The notes beneath the pieces were generated by a model that saw nothing but the letters and a program-made list of their open reading frames with translations, had not been told where the DNA came from and did no database searches. The position numbers were made by a program, and so were the translations under genes. From positions 1 to 34,690 of the forward strand of contig CADBMD010000050.1 in NCBI GenBank assembly GCA_902795735.1: DNA of 34,690 nt, read 5' to 3'. This document shows, piece by piece, positions 17,491-26,445 of the stretch (its first letter is position 1; the number at the start of each line of letters is the position of its first letter). Source of the stretch: an uncultured Bacteroidia bacterium (GTDB taxonomy: Bacteria; Bacteroidota; Bacteroidia; Bacteroidales; UBA932).

Positions 17491-18323
17491 CAGTCAACAA
17501 TGCACTCTACGGGGAATCTAAGTCCTGAATATGAATTCAGGCGGCCTCTGACCTGCCCTACTTTAAGAGGAGCGACAAAATAGACCGGGACACGGTTACT
17601 GTCGTCTGAGAACCATGCGAAAAGGGCCTTGTCTCCTTCGAAGGATTCTCCCTTGGGAACTTCGAAACCGAACTTGAGGCACCTCATCGTCTTTCCGGCT
17701 ACCTTGCAGTTCTCCTTGCCGTAATAGACGAAATGTATGTTGTGGACCTTATGGTCGCAGGCATAGCTCATGGGATACCTTCCGCCAACCTTCAATTTCA
17801 AGACATCCATGTTCTGGAGCATGAAGAAGAGCATCGCCACATCGTAAGTACAGTCGTCTTTGGGCAGAGTGACGGAAAACTCTCCTTTACGGGAGTTGTT
17901 TATCTGCGCATTGATCTGGTTGGCGGAATACGTGTAGAGATTCTTGCACCAGTAATTGCCCTCGACGCAGTCCCTGGTGAACTTCATCGGCTTGAGGCCG
18001 TCGCAAGTGAACCAGCAATCGAAATCTTCCTTGAGCTTGAACACTTGCTCATAAATCTTCTGCGTCTTGCCCCTCAAAGATCCATGATAGCATTTCTGGC
18101 CGTTAAGCACTGTCGAATCCAGCTTCAGGGTAGCCTGTGCCACGTCGGCATTGATCAGGCCCCATTTATAATGGACAGTAAAAACCAGATTCTCACCGCC
18201 TTTGAAGGCTATCTTGTCTTTTGAAAGGTTGAGGGGCAGACAATTCTTACCGTCTCCGGCATGCATGGAAAGACATGAGAGAAGGATGGAAGCCGCCACA
18301 AGAAAGAGTTTCCCGGATCTCAT
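17490..18323 (-). CDS. Exported DUF3108-domain protein
   Basis: 277 residues with a Sec signal peptide (about 22 residues, cleavage after MHA). The body matches DUF3108: an early GGENLVFTVHYKWGLINA segment and a late WFSDDSNRVPVYF followed by GQVRGRLNSYSGLRFP. DUF3108 proteins are periplasmic or outer-envelope beta-rich proteins of unknown biochemical function. Three paired cysteines suggest disulfides after export. Both ends are coupled: its ATG shares a base with the dnaB TGA (TGATG), and its own TGA shares a base with the rseC ATG. It therefore sits in the same transcript as dnaB and rnf. Confidence 0.85.
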   Translation of the reverse strand: MRSGKLFLVAASILLSCLSMHAGDGKNCLPLNLSKDKIAFKGGENLVFTVHYKWGLINADVAQATLKLDSTVLNGQKCYHGSLRGKTQKIYEQVFKLKEDFDCWFTCDGLKPMKFTRDCVEGNYWCKNLYTYSANQINAQINNSRKGEFSVTLPKDDCTYDVAMLFFMLQNMDVLKLKVGGRYPMSYACDHKVHNIHFVYYGKENCKVAGKTMRCLKFGFEVPKGESFEGDKALFAWFSDDSNRVPVYFVAPLKVGQVRGRLNSYSGLRFPVECIVD

Positions 18324-19798
18324 CAGAATTCTGTGTTAATGTCGAACTCATTGTTCATTGCAGATTCCGTGCCCATGGATTCAGCCTGGGCAGTGAGGGA
18401 ATCTCCCGGCTCCACGAACCTCACCTGATCCGACTTGAACAGCATGTCTATGTCGCAGACTTCTCCATTACGATGCTTCGCTATGATGATCTGGGTTGTC
18501 TCCTTCCCATCGGGAGTCTCCCCCAGGCCCACATAATCAGGACGATGGATGAATATCACCATGTCGGCATCCTGCTCGATGGATCCGGATTCGCGAAGGT
18601 CGGACAGCTGTGGCTTGCCGGTTCCTCCTGTCCTCTGCACAGCGTTTCTCGAAAGCTGTGAAAGCGCGATTATAGGAATATTGAGTTCTTTTGCAGTGGC
18701 CTTGAGCGTCCTGGAGATTGCAGCCACTTCCTGTTCCCTGAGTCCCCTGAGTTCAACGGGACCCTGCATCAGCTGCAGGTAATCTACGATCACAAGCCTG
18801 ACATCCTTGGACTTGACAAGCCTCTTCACCTTGGTCCTGAACTCCATCAGGGGGATGCTTGGAGTGTCGTCGATGTACAGCGGAGCCTTCGACAACGAAG
18901 CCAACCTGGTCTCAAGCTGCTGCCAGTCCCAGGGATCAAGCTTGGTACCACCCTTCAGCTTGTCTGCCGGGAGACCGGATTCGGTAGTCATGAGTCTCAT
19001 GACCAGCTGGAGGGCAGACATTTCAAGCGAGAAGACGGCAACAGGCATGTTATGGTCGACCGCAGCGTTCCTGGCAAGGTTGAGGGCAAAGGCTGTCTTT
19101 CCCACAGAGGGCCTCGCTGCCAGGATTATCAGATCCGACTTCTGCCAGCCACGGGTGACCCTGTCAAGGGAAGGGAATCCTGAAGGAACCCCGCTCAGGC
19201 CTGCGATGTTCTGGTTCTTTTCAACTTCACGCAGGGCATCGTTGATGATGGAGCCCACTTCCTGGACATCTTTCTTGAGATTGTTCTGGATGGCATTGTA
19301 GACCTTTGTCTGAGCCTCATCTATCAACTGATCCACCTTGACCGAATCGTCATAGGAATCCCGGAGGATTTCATATGAAGCTGTTATCAAGTCCCTCTGG
19401 ATACTCTTCTGCTTGAGGATCTTGACATAGTACTCGATGTGTGCGGCGGCACCTACTTTCTCGGACAGCCCGACAAGGGCGACAGGGCCTCCGACGTCTT
19501 CAAGGCTGCCTTTCTCACGAAGCTTGGCACTGACAGTGACGATGTCTACGGATATATGCTCATTTACGAGTTCCGACATCGCCTCATAGATCATCCTATG
19601 GCGCGGGTCGTAAAAGCAAGACGGAGACAACTCCTCAAGCGCCATGTCGACGGATGAGGGTTCTATGAGCATGGCGCCAAGGACAGCCTCTTCGACTTCA
19701 AGGGCTTGAGGCGGTTTGTTCCCCAGCTCAAGCCCAATAGTGTCCAGGTTGACTGCCTGGGTCTTTTTCCTTGAGGTCTTTCCAGGCTTGTCAGGCAT
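18323..19798 (-). CDS. dnaB: Replicative DNA helicase DnaB
   Basis: 491 residues, normal for DnaB, the hexameric 5'-3' helicase of the replication fork. The N-terminal primase-interacting domain covers about residues 28-170 (PQALEVEEAVLGAMLIE), followed by a linker and a RecA-like motor with Walker A ARPSVGKTA (about 228-236), Walker B LVIVDYLQLM, and the SQLSR and DLRESGSIEQDAD motifs. There is no intein or frameshift. The gene follows the zinc-ribbon protein by 18 bp and is coupled to the DUF3108 gene by a one-base stop/start overlap. Confidence 0.97.
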   Translation of the reverse strand: MPDKPGKTSRKKTQAVNLDTIGLELGNKPPQALEVEEAVLGAMLIEPSSVDMALEELSPSCFYDPRHRMIYEAMSELVNEHISVDIVTVSAKLREKGSLEDVGGPVALVGLSEKVGAAAHIEYYVKILKQKSIQRDLITASYEILRDSYDDSVKVDQLIDEAQTKVYNAIQNNLKKDVQEVGSIINDALREVEKNQNIAGLSGVPSGFPSLDRVTRGWQKSDLIILAARPSVGKTAFALNLARNAAVDHNMPVAVFSLEMSALQLVMRLMTTESGLPADKLKGGTKLDPWDWQQLETRLASLSKAPLYIDDTPSIPLMEFRTKVKRLVKSKDVRLVIVDYLQLMQGPVELRGLREQEVAAISRTLKATAKELNIPIIALSQLSRNAVQRTGGTGKPQLSDLRESGSIEQDADMVIFIHRPDYVGLGETPDGKETTQIIIAKHRNGEVCDIDMLFKSDQVRFVEPGDSLTAQAESMGTESAMNNEFDINTEF

Positions 19799-19816
19799 AA
19801 TGCGTCAATGAATTGT

Positions 19817-20629
19817 CTAATCGAAATCAGGATTGACGATGATACGTCCGCAATGCTCGCAGATGATAAGTTTCTTGTTGGATGCTATCTCCACGAGACG
19901 CTGTGGAGTGATGGTGTTGAAGCATCCTCCGCATGCGTCGCCATTGTAGACGGAGACGACGGCAAGATGGTTGTGGACGCTGCCGCGGATGCGGTCATAG
20001 GCGCTCATAGTCCTTTCATCGATCTTGGAAGCGCACTCTTCCCTCTTGGCAAGAAGCCTTTTCTCTTCCTCTGAAGTGGACTCGACGATGGTCTCAAGTT
20101 CCTCTTTCTTGGCCTTGAGGTCCTCATTCCTCACGGAGATGAAGTCCTTGAGGTTCTCCATGTCCTCTTTCTTCTGGGCGATCGCCACCTTGGTGTCATT
20201 GATCGTCTTCTGGGCGATCTGGCGGAGCAGGCCCTGGTTCTCGATTTCCTTGTTGATCGAATCGAATTCCCTGCTGTTGGAAACCTCGTCCAGCTGCTGC
20301 TGGTACTTCTCGATCTGGAGATCGCAATCGACGATGTTCTGCTTGTTGTCGGCTATGGTCTGGTTGTAGGCATCAACAATGGCATTGTCCTGAGCCAGGC
20401 GAGCCTTGAGGTCCGCTATCTCGTTCTCAAGGGTCTCGACTTCCGAAGGAAGCTCGCCACGTTGCTGGACGATCCTGTCAATCGCAGAATCAGCCTCCTG
20501 CAAGGCATAGAGTGTCTTGAGCTTTTCCTCTACGCTGATTTCGGAGTCAGCAAAGTTTTTCTGGAGGGACACGAATGTTTCCCTCTGGTCTATCGGTGTC
20601 TCGACTTTCTTGATTTTTTTGGTTGCCAT
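19817..20629 (-). CDS. Coiled-coil zinc-ribbon protein (DUF164/C4-type)
   Basis: 270 residues. Residues about 35-200 are a long Glu/Lys/Gln-rich coiled coil. The C-terminus (about 230-262) holds a C4 zinc ribbon made of CGGC and CEHC. This is the C4-type zinc-ribbon family typified by actinobacterial and Helicobacter HP0958-like proteins, proposed to bind nucleic acid or act as a protein adaptor. No enzymatic residues are visible and the exact role is unknown. It is cytoplasmic (no signal peptide). It directly follows the Nif3-like gene (13-bp gap), a neighbourhood that recurs in many bacteria. Confidence 0.88.
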   Translation of the reverse strand: MATKKIKKVETPIDQRETFVSLQKNFADSEISVEEKLKTLYALQEADSAIDRIVQQRGELPSEVETLENEIADLKARLAQDNAIVDAYNQTIADNKQNIVDCDLQIEKYQQQLDEVSNSREFDSINKEIENQGLLRQIAQKTINDTKVAIAQKKEDMENLKDFISVRNEDLKAKKEELETIVESTSEEEKRLLAKREECASKIDERTMSAYDRIRGSVHNHLAVVSVYNGDACGGCFNTITPQRLVEIASNKKLIICEHCGRIIVNPDFD

Positions 20630-20642
20630 AGTAGCTATCTGA

Positions 20643-21422
20643 CTAATAATAAAATACCGGGTTGCTCGAATTCAGCTTCACGCTGGTACGGACTGCAAAG
20701 GTAGGAAATTTTTTCCGTATCAGAGAAAATAATACATCGCAAATTTCCACTTCCCCTTCGAAATGGCCTATATCCATGACCATAAAGTCTTTAGGGGTGA
20801 AGAAATGATGATAGGAAATGTCTCCGCAAAGGTAGGCCTGGGCGCCACTCTGGAGAGCCTTTCCTATAAGGGATGACCCGGATCCTCCGCACATGGCCAC
20901 TCGTGTTACCGGAATGGCGACAGGACGCGAAGACCTCAAGACCTTCAGCCCGAAACAAGACTTGACGTATCCTATGAATTCTTCCGCCTGCATAGGATGC
21001 GGAAGGTTGCCGACAGCACCGAGACCGATGCCGTCATCTTCTTCATCCAGGACCTGGACATCCTCTAGGCCAAGCCTTGAAGCCATAGCCCCGCTCACCC
21101 CGCCGATCACCTTGTCGGCAGTGGTGTGCGCCGCATAGACGGCGATCCCTCCACGGACCGCCTTCATAAGGGCAAGTCCCACCGGATCATCGGGAGATAC
21201 CCTCTTCAAGCCTCCGAAAATCAACGGGTGGTGCGTCACGATCATGTCGGCCCCTGATGAGACAGCCTCATCGACCAATTCAGGAGTACAGTCGAAACCG
21301 ATGAGCACTCCATGGACTTCCTGCGCGGGAGATCCGACCAGCAGCCCGCTGTTGTCCCAGCTTTCCTGTATGGAAAGAGGGGCGAACCCCTCAATCACAG
21401 AGGTAATGTCACGGACGGTCAT
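20643..21422 (-). CDS. Nif3-like dinuclear metal-centre protein (GTP cyclohydrolase I type 2 family)
   Basis: 259 residues, the compact YbgI-like form without the PII-like insertion found in the roughly 360-residue Bacteroides versions. Metal-ligand motifs are present: THHPLIF with tandem His near residue 64, the Asp in IGFDCTPE, and the C-terminal HFEGE motif with His and Glu. Family members form a toroidal hexamer with a dimetal centre in each subunit. The in vivo function is debated, and the GTP cyclohydrolase label is not generally accepted. It overlaps the upstream MerR gene by 4 bp (ATGA). Confidence 0.9.
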   Translation of the reverse strand: MTVRDITSVIEGFAPLSIQESWDNSGLLVGSPAQEVHGVLIGFDCTPELVDEAVSSGADMIVTHHPLIFGGLKRVSPDDPVGLALMKAVRGGIAVYAAHTTADKVIGGVSGAMASRLGLEDVQVLDEEDDGIGLGAVGNLPHPMQAEEFIGYVKSCFGLKVLRSSRPVAIPVTRVAMCGGSGSSLIGKALQSGAQAYLCGDISYHHFFTPKDFMVMDIGHFEGEVEICDVLFSLIRKKFPTFAVRTSVKLNSSNPVFYY

Positions 21423-21742
21423 AATGTCTTCTTTACTGCTGCAAGCTGGCTTCTGATCTCCTTGAGGCTGCCAAGCACCTTGACCCTGCCATCGATCTTC
21501 TTCCTTTCGGCGGCCAGCTTCTTGGAGGCGCCCTCAAGGGTCAGTCCTTGCTCCTTGACCAGGAGATGGATCTGCTTCAGGCAGTCCATGTCCTCTGCAG
21601 TGAAGAGACGGTTCCCCTTGGCATTCCGCTTGGGCTTTATGTATTTAGGGAATGAGTTGGACCAGAACCGGACAAGAGAGGTGCTCTCGCCCAGGATTTC
21701 GGCCGCTTCTCCGATCGTGTAATACAACTTTTCCATATTCAT
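21419..21742 (-). CDS. MerR-family transcriptional regulator
   Basis: 107 residues. The N-terminal winged helix-turn-helix is of MerR type (YYTIGEAAEILGESTSLVRF, then the RLFTAEDMDCLKQI wing/helix), followed by a dimerisation helix (about 75-105). There is no effector domain and no metal-binding cysteine set, so it is not a classical metal sensor. Two in-frame ATGs (21742 and 21736) are possible starts. It is cotranscribed between the M23 peptidases and the Nif3-like gene, an arrangement I recall from other Bacteroidales near alaS. The targets are unknown. Confidence 0.88.
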   Translation of the reverse strand: MNMEKLYYTIGEAAEILGESTSLVRFWSNSFPKYIKPKRNAKGNRLFTAEDMDCLKQIHLLVKEQGLTLEGASKKLAAERKKIDGRVKVLGSLKEIRSQLAAVKKTL

Positions 21743-21752
21743 TGACTATCTT

Positions 21753-22703
21753 TTAATCCATCGACTGCCCCGTGTTCAAGGACATGAAAAGCATTCCCAT
21801 GTAATCCTCCGGTGTGACGGAAGCAAACAAGAAATTCAGAGGGTCCAGCCGCACAGTGTCCTTGAACACTTCATAGTGAAGGTGAGGAGCGAAAGAGTTG
21901 CCGGAGATTCCGACCGAACCGATCTGCTTTCCACGGCTCACTTTCTGTCCCCTGCTCACCCTCGTGTTTTCAAGGTGGGCATAGCGGGTCGTATAGCCTG
22001 AACCATGGCTTATGGTGACCACATTGCCAAGTCCCTTGGATGAATGCTCGACCTCCTTGACGGTCCCGTCGGCGACTGCAATGACAGGGTCGCCCTGCTG
22101 GGAAATCAGGTCAAGACCGCCATGGAAGACTGACACTTTGTAAAACGGATTGATCTTGTCCCCGACGGAAGCTCCTGTCCTGGCATAGGAGAAGGACTGC
22201 AAGGGGGCTGTCATGGGAGGAAGGCTCTCATGGCTCTCCAAGGTCTCCATTACCTTCTTGAAATTGTCTTCCACCTTGCCTGAAGCATCCACGAGAAGAT
22301 CCAGTTTCTTCCTGACATATTCATGTATATCCTCATCCTCGACGGAATCGATAAGGGAAAGGAATCCTTCCGGGTAGATTATTCCCAAGTCAGGAGCGGA
22401 AGAATTGAACAGCTGGCGGTATATTCCGTCATCTTTCTGCTTAAGCCCCTCCAGCACATCCTCAAGCAACTCTTCTTTCTGGGACATCTCCGCGTACATC
22501 TGCTTGTACATCTGGTTCTCCCGCTTGAGCTTCCTCTCGGAATCCGTGTTCACGAACAGGGCGAATACCAAATAATAGACTACCGCCAGGGATGCAGTGA
22601 CAAGGAAATACTTCAACGCCTTGCCAAGCACGTTCCAGACAGAATGTGTCACCTTGCGGAACTCCATCCTGGTCTTGTCGAAAATATACCTCTCCTTTCC
22701 CAT
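21753..22703 (-). CDS. Membrane-anchored M23 (LytM) peptidase
   Basis: 316 residues from ATG 22703; the longer frame to 22709 would start at TTG and is less likely. A cytoplasmic N-terminal tail (MGKERYIFDKTRMEFRKVTH) is followed by one membrane helix (about 28-50), a coiled coil (55-95), and a C-terminal LytM domain. The zinc motifs are HGGLDL, YAHL and HLHYEV, so the active site looks complete. M23 enzymes cut peptidoglycan cross-bridges, or when linked to coiled coils can act as EnvC-like regulators. It is paralogous to the gene immediately upstream (15-bp gap), and the two likely arose by tandem duplication. Confidence 0.9.
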   Translation of the reverse strand: MGKERYIFDKTRMEFRKVTHSVWNVLGKALKYFLVTASLAVVYYLVFALFVNTDSERKLKRENQMYKQMYAEMSQKEELLEDVLEGLKQKDDGIYRQLFNSSAPDLGIIYPEGFLSLIDSVEDEDIHEYVRKKLDLLVDASGKVEDNFKKVMETLESHESLPPMTAPLQSFSYARTGASVGDKINPFYKVSVFHGGLDLISQQGDPVIAVADGTVKEVEHSSKGLGNVVTISHGSGYTTRYAHLENTRVSRGQKVSRGKQIGSVGISGNSFAPHLHYEVFKDTVRLDPLNFLFASVTPEDYMGMLFMSLNTGQSMD

Positions 22704-22718
22704 CTGCAAGAACTCCGA

Positions 22719-23723
22719 TTATCGTCTGGTGACAGAGAAAGGCCGCCTGGTCAGCACAGCCTGCGACTCGGACTCCCTCTTTCCCACCATGGCAAGATAT
22801 TCTTCCTTCGGCATTGAAAGGTCGAAATAGTTGGTTGGATTGACCTTCTCCCCCTTGTAATGGACTTCGTAGTGAAGATGGGGACCGCTAGCCCTTCCGG
22901 ACTGGCCGGTTTCAGCTATACAGTCTCCCCTCTTCACCTTCATCCCCTCGATCACGTTGACCGAATTCAGATGGGCGTAAAGAGTCTGGTAACCGAAGCC
23001 ATGATTCAGGATAATGGTGTTGCCATAACCGAAAAACTCGAAATTGACGGCCTCAACCACGGCATCACCGGTCGCATAGACGGGATTGCCGACCTTCATG
23101 GCAAGGTCGACACCTGAATGGAGGCGAGCCTCACCGGTGAAGGGGTCCGTCCTGTACCCGAAAGGACTTGAGAAATTGTACTTCGAAGGATCTGGCACTA
23201 TGGGAGGGATGGCTGGAATGCAGGAAGCCATGTCGCCTGCCTGCTTGGAGATCGATGCCACTTCATCGAAAGACTTGCTCTGGACATAGGTCCTTCGGGT
23301 AAGCCGGTCAAGGCGCATGGCCGCATTCTTGAGGCTGTTGTCCGCTTCAAGTCCGTCCAGGAATGAATACTTGTCCACTCCTCCGATTCCGGCCGCCCTC
23401 ACTGATGCAGGGATCTCGTTCATTCCGAATATGGAACGGTAGATGTCCTCATCGCGTATCTGAAGGGCATCCAGACTGGCTTCACAACGGTCCATCTTTG
23501 AATTCATCAGGTCCAGCCTGGCATCCCATCTTGCCTTCTCGGCTTTGAGCAATGCAGTCTTGGGCAGATCCACCCCGAGGACCGATGTAAAGATCCACAG
23601 GTACAGGACTGCCAAAGCTATGCTGCCCGCCAGGAGCAGGAAGCCCTTGAACAACTTTGATTTCAAGGAGACCTCCTTAATCTCGTAGAGCAGCGTTTCA
23701 GAATTGAGAATATATTTTCTCAT
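22719..23723 (-). CDS. Membrane-anchored M23 (LytM) peptidase, first gene of the long operon
   Basis: 334 residues from ATG 23723. The frame extends to a TTG at 23732, but that codon lies inside the promoter -7 box and is rejected. The N-terminal tail MRKYILNSETLLYEIKEVS matches the paralogue's pattern. It is followed by a membrane helix (about 25-47), a coiled coil, and a C-terminal LytM domain with HSGVDLA, YAHL and HLHYEV zinc motifs. The likely role is peptidoglycan remodelling at the cytoplasmic membrane. It is divergent from alaS, with promoters for both packed into 85 bp. Fourteen more genes follow on the same strand with no gap above 40 bp. Confidence 0.9.
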   Translation of the reverse strand: MRKYILNSETLLYEIKEVSLKSKLFKGFLLLAGSIALAVLYLWIFTSVLGVDLPKTALLKAEKARWDARLDLMNSKMDRCEASLDALQIRDEDIYRSIFGMNEIPASVRAAGIGGVDKYSFLDGLEADNSLKNAAMRLDRLTRRTYVQSKSFDEVASISKQAGDMASCIPAIPPIVPDPSKYNFSSPFGYRTDPFTGEARLHSGVDLAMKVGNPVYATGDAVVEAVNFEFFGYGNTIILNHGFGYQTLYAHLNSVNVIEGMKVKRGDCIAETGQSGRASGPHLHYEVHYKGEKVNPTNYFDLSMPKEEYLAMVGKRESESQAVLTRRPFSVTRR

Positions 23724-23729
23724 ACCTCG

Positions 23730-23762
23730 CAAATATACCCTTTTTTGCTATAAATCGCTAAA
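23730..23762 (-). promoter_or_regulatory. Promoter of the M23-dnaB-rnf operon
   Basis: On the minus strand TTTA (23759-23762) is followed by exactly 21 bases and TATATTTG (23730-23737), a near-perfect Bacteroidetes promoter. The -7 box ends 6 bases before the ATG at 23723, so the mRNA would have almost no leader. Confidence 0.65.
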
Positions 23763-23777
23763 TTTGTTATAATTTTG
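23744..23777 (+). promoter_or_regulatory. alaS promoter
   Basis: TTTG (23744-23747) is followed by 22 bases and TAATTTTG (23770-23777), both exact matches to the Bacteroidetes boxes, with spacing one base above the usual 19-21. Transcription would start near 23784, giving a leader of about 24 bases before the ATG at 23808. A second exact -7-like box, TAAATTTG, is at 23759-23766. Confidence 0.6.
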
Positions 23778-23807
23778 CCATTTCCGTGCCAATTATTGAA
23801 AAAAGAT

Positions 23808-26426
23808 ATGTACACAGCCAAACAAATAAGAAAGCAATTCCTGGATTTTTTCGAGTCAAAAGGCCACACTGTCGTTCCTTCTGCACCCATGGTGATAAAG
23901 AACGACCCTACCCTCATGTTCACGAATGCAGGAATGAATCAGTTCAAGGATATATTCCTCGGCAACACAGTTCCTAAGTTCAAAAGAGCAACCGACTCCC
24001 AAAAATGCCTCAGGGTAAGCGGAAAGCACAACGACCTCGAAGCCGTGGGCCACGACGGACGCCACCACACCATGTTCGAGATGCTGGGAAACTGGAGTTT
24101 CGGAGACTACTTCAAGGCGGAAGCCATAGAGTGGGCATGGGAGCTCCTGACCGAGGTCTACAAGATCGACAAGTCGAAACTTTACGCAACCGTCTTCGAA
24201 GGGTCGAAGGAAGACGGCACTTCCTTGGATGAAGAAGCCCGCCAGGCCTGGATGAAGTTCATGCCCGAGGATCACATCATCCTCGGCAACAAGCATGACA
24301 ATTTCTGGGAGATGGGCGACACCGGTCCTTGCGGCCCTTGCAGCGAGATCCACATCGACCTCCGTCCGGATGAAGAGATCGCCAGGATTCCCGGGAAGGA
24401 CTTGGTCAACACAGACAACGACGAAGTAATCGAGATCTGGAATCTCGTATTCATGCAGTACAACAGGAAGGCCGACGGATCACTGGAGCCTCTTCCCGCC
24501 AGGAACATCGACACCGGAATGGGTTTCGAGAGGCTTTGCATGGTCCTTCAGGGCAAGACAAGCAACTACGACACCGACGTTTTTTCCGGAATGATCGCCA
24601 AGATCGAGGAACTTTCTGGCCACAAGTACCACGAGGATCCCAAGACGGAGGTAGCCATGAGGGTCATCGCCGACCACATAAGGGCCATCGCATTCTCCAT
24701 AGCTGACGGCCAGCTTCCTTCGAACGTGAAGGCAGGCTATGTCATCAGGAGGATCCTGCGCCGTGCGGTCAGGTACGGCTACACATTCCTAGGTTTCGAC
24801 GAGCCCTTCCTCTGCGCCCTTGTCCCAAGGCTCGTGGAAGACATGGGAGAAGCCTATCCGGAAATAGGGAAGCAGCAGAAGCTGATTGAAAGCGTCATCC
24901 GTGAAGAAGAAATGTCATTCCTCAGGACCCTTGACCGAGGAATAAGGATGATGGATGACTACATCGCAAAGAATTCAGAGACGAAGTCCATTCCTGGCAA
25001 GGATGCTTTCATCCTCTATGACACTTACGGATTCCCCATCGACCTTACCAGCCTCATCGCAGCCGAGAACGGATATTCGGTCGACATGGACGGCTTCAAC
25101 GCAGAACTCCAGAAGCAGAAAGAGAGGGCCAGGAACGCAACGGCCAACGAATTCGGAGACTGGAACGTTTACTATGACGGAGAAGAAGTCGAGTTCCTGG
25201 GCTATGACTGTCTGGAACTGGAAGATGTACGCCTACTCAAGCAAAGGACCGTCAAGCAGAAGAACAAGACCATGTACCAGCTTGTCTTCGACCGTACTCC
25301 TTTCTATGCCGAGATGGGCGGACAGGTCGGTGACACCGGAACCATCACATCCGGAACCGGCGAAGTGATAAAGATACTCGGCACCATAAAGGAAAACAAC
25401 CTGACCATCCACCTGGCCGAGCGGATTCCCCAGGACTGCGAAAGTCCCTTCACTCTGAGCGTCGACGGCGGGCGCAGGCTGAAGATAGCAGCCAACCACA
25501 CCGCGACCCACCTGCTGGATCACGCCCTGAGGGAAGTCCTTGGAACGCACGTTGAGCAGAAAGGCTCATTCGTGGGCCCCGACTATTTCAGGTTCGACTT
25601 TTCACATTTCTCCAAGGTCACGGATGAGGAACTCCGCAAGGTAGAGCACATGGTCAACTCCATGATACGTTCCGACTTCCCGCTTGAAGAAAAGAGGGAT
25701 GCCACAATGGAAGAAGCCATGGGGATGGGCGCCATCGCCTTGTTCGGAGAAAAATACGGTGACCGGGTAAGGGTGGTCCGTTTCGGCGAATCCATCGAGC
25801 TTTGCGGCGGCACCCACGCATCTTCGACCGGAAGGATCGGGTTCTTCAAGATTGTTTCCGAATCTGCTATCGCAGCCGGTGTGAGGAGGATCGAGGCCCT
25901 GACCGGAGAAGCTGCGGAAAACCTGCTGGACACCGTCTCAGACACTCTCAAGGGAATCCGCGAGATGTTCAACAATGTCCCGGACATCACTGCCGCAGTC
26001 ACCAAGATGATCAGCGAGAATTCCGATGCCAGGAAGAAGCTTGAGGAATATGCCAGGGAAAAGGCAGCATCTTTCGCAAAGGTGCTTGCAAACAATTCTT
26101 CCCTCATGAATGGAATAAATATTGCAACGTTCACCCGCGACATCGATCCCGCGATGTTCCGGGAAGCGGCCGCCATCCTGCAGAAGGAATCTACCAATTT
26201 TGCCCTTGCAGCGGCCTATGCCCATGAAGGAAAGCCTCAACTGCTGCTGATGTATTCCAGCGACCTTGTCGCGGCCGGCCGCAATGCAGCCGCCGACATC
26301 AAGGAAGCTGCAAAGTTCATCCAGGGCGGAGGCGGCGGGCAGCCTTTCCTTGCGACCGCAGGCGGCCGCAGTGTCTCAGGCCTGAATGATGCCCTTGAAA
26401 AAATGGTGGCGGTTATCGCCGGATAA
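23808..26426 (+). CDS. alaS: Alanyl-tRNA synthetase
   Basis: 872 residues from ATG 23808 ([15 protein letters not shown]), the normal family start; a frame extension to TTG 23775 overlaps the promoter. The class II catalytic core covers about 1-240 (motif 2 near [16 protein letters not shown]), followed by the tRNA-recognition region. The editing domain has zinc ligands HTATH (H564, H568) and CGGTH (C666, H670). A C-terminal coiled coil and C-Ala domain follow, ending [14 protein letters not shown]. It charges tRNA-Ala and clears Ser/Gly mischarging. The gene is complete and leads an operon with the LptF/G-Fmt fusion (19-bp gap) and thiN. Confidence 0.97.
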   Translation: MYTAKQIRKQFLDFFESKGHTVVPSAPMVIKNDPTLMFTNAGMNQFKDIFLGNTVPKFKRATDSQKCLRVSGKHNDLEAVGHDGRHHTMFEMLGNWSFGDYFKAEAIEWAWELLTEVYKIDKSKLYATVFEGSKEDGTSLDEEARQAWMKFMPEDHIILGNKHDNFWEMGDTGPCGPCSEIHIDLRPDEEIARIPGKDLVNTDNDEVIEIWNLVFMQYNRKADGSLEPLPARNIDTGMGFERLCMVLQGKTSNYDTDVFSGMIAKIEELSGHKYHEDPKTEVAMRVIADHIRAIAFSIADGQLPSNVKAGYVIRRILRRAVRYGYTFLGFDEPFLCALVPRLVEDMGEAYPEIGKQQKLIESVIREEEMSFLRTLDRGIRMMDDYIAKNSETKSIPGKDAFILYDTYGFPIDLTSLIAAENGYSVDMDGFNAELQKQKERARNATANEFGDWNVYYDGEEVEFLGYDCLELEDVRLLKQRTVKQKNKTMYQLVFDRTPFYAEMGGQVGDTGTITSGTGEVIKILGTIKENNLTIHLAERIPQDCESPFTLSVDGGRRLKIAANHTATHLLDHALREVLGTHVEQKGSFVGPDYFRFDFSHFSKVTDEELRKVEHMVNSMIRSDFPLEEKRDATMEEAMGMGAIALFGEKYGDRVRVVRFGESIELCGGTHASSTGRIGFFKIVSESAIAAGVRRIEALTGEAAENLLDTVSDTLKGIREMFNNVPDITAAVTKMISENSDARKKLEEYAREKAASFAKVLANNSSLMNGINIATFTRDIDPAMFREAAAILQKESTNFALAAAYAHEGKPQLLLMYSSDLVAAGRNAAADIKEAAKFIQGGGGGQPFLATAGGRSVSGLNDALEKMVAVIAG

Positions 26427-26445
26427 GGTAGCTTGACGCTCCGGA

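Noticed and set aside
23775..23807. An N-terminally extended AlaS starting at TTG 23775
   Set aside because: The extension overlaps the -7 box TAATTTTG, and AlaS proteins normally begin at the [11 protein letters not shown] segment.
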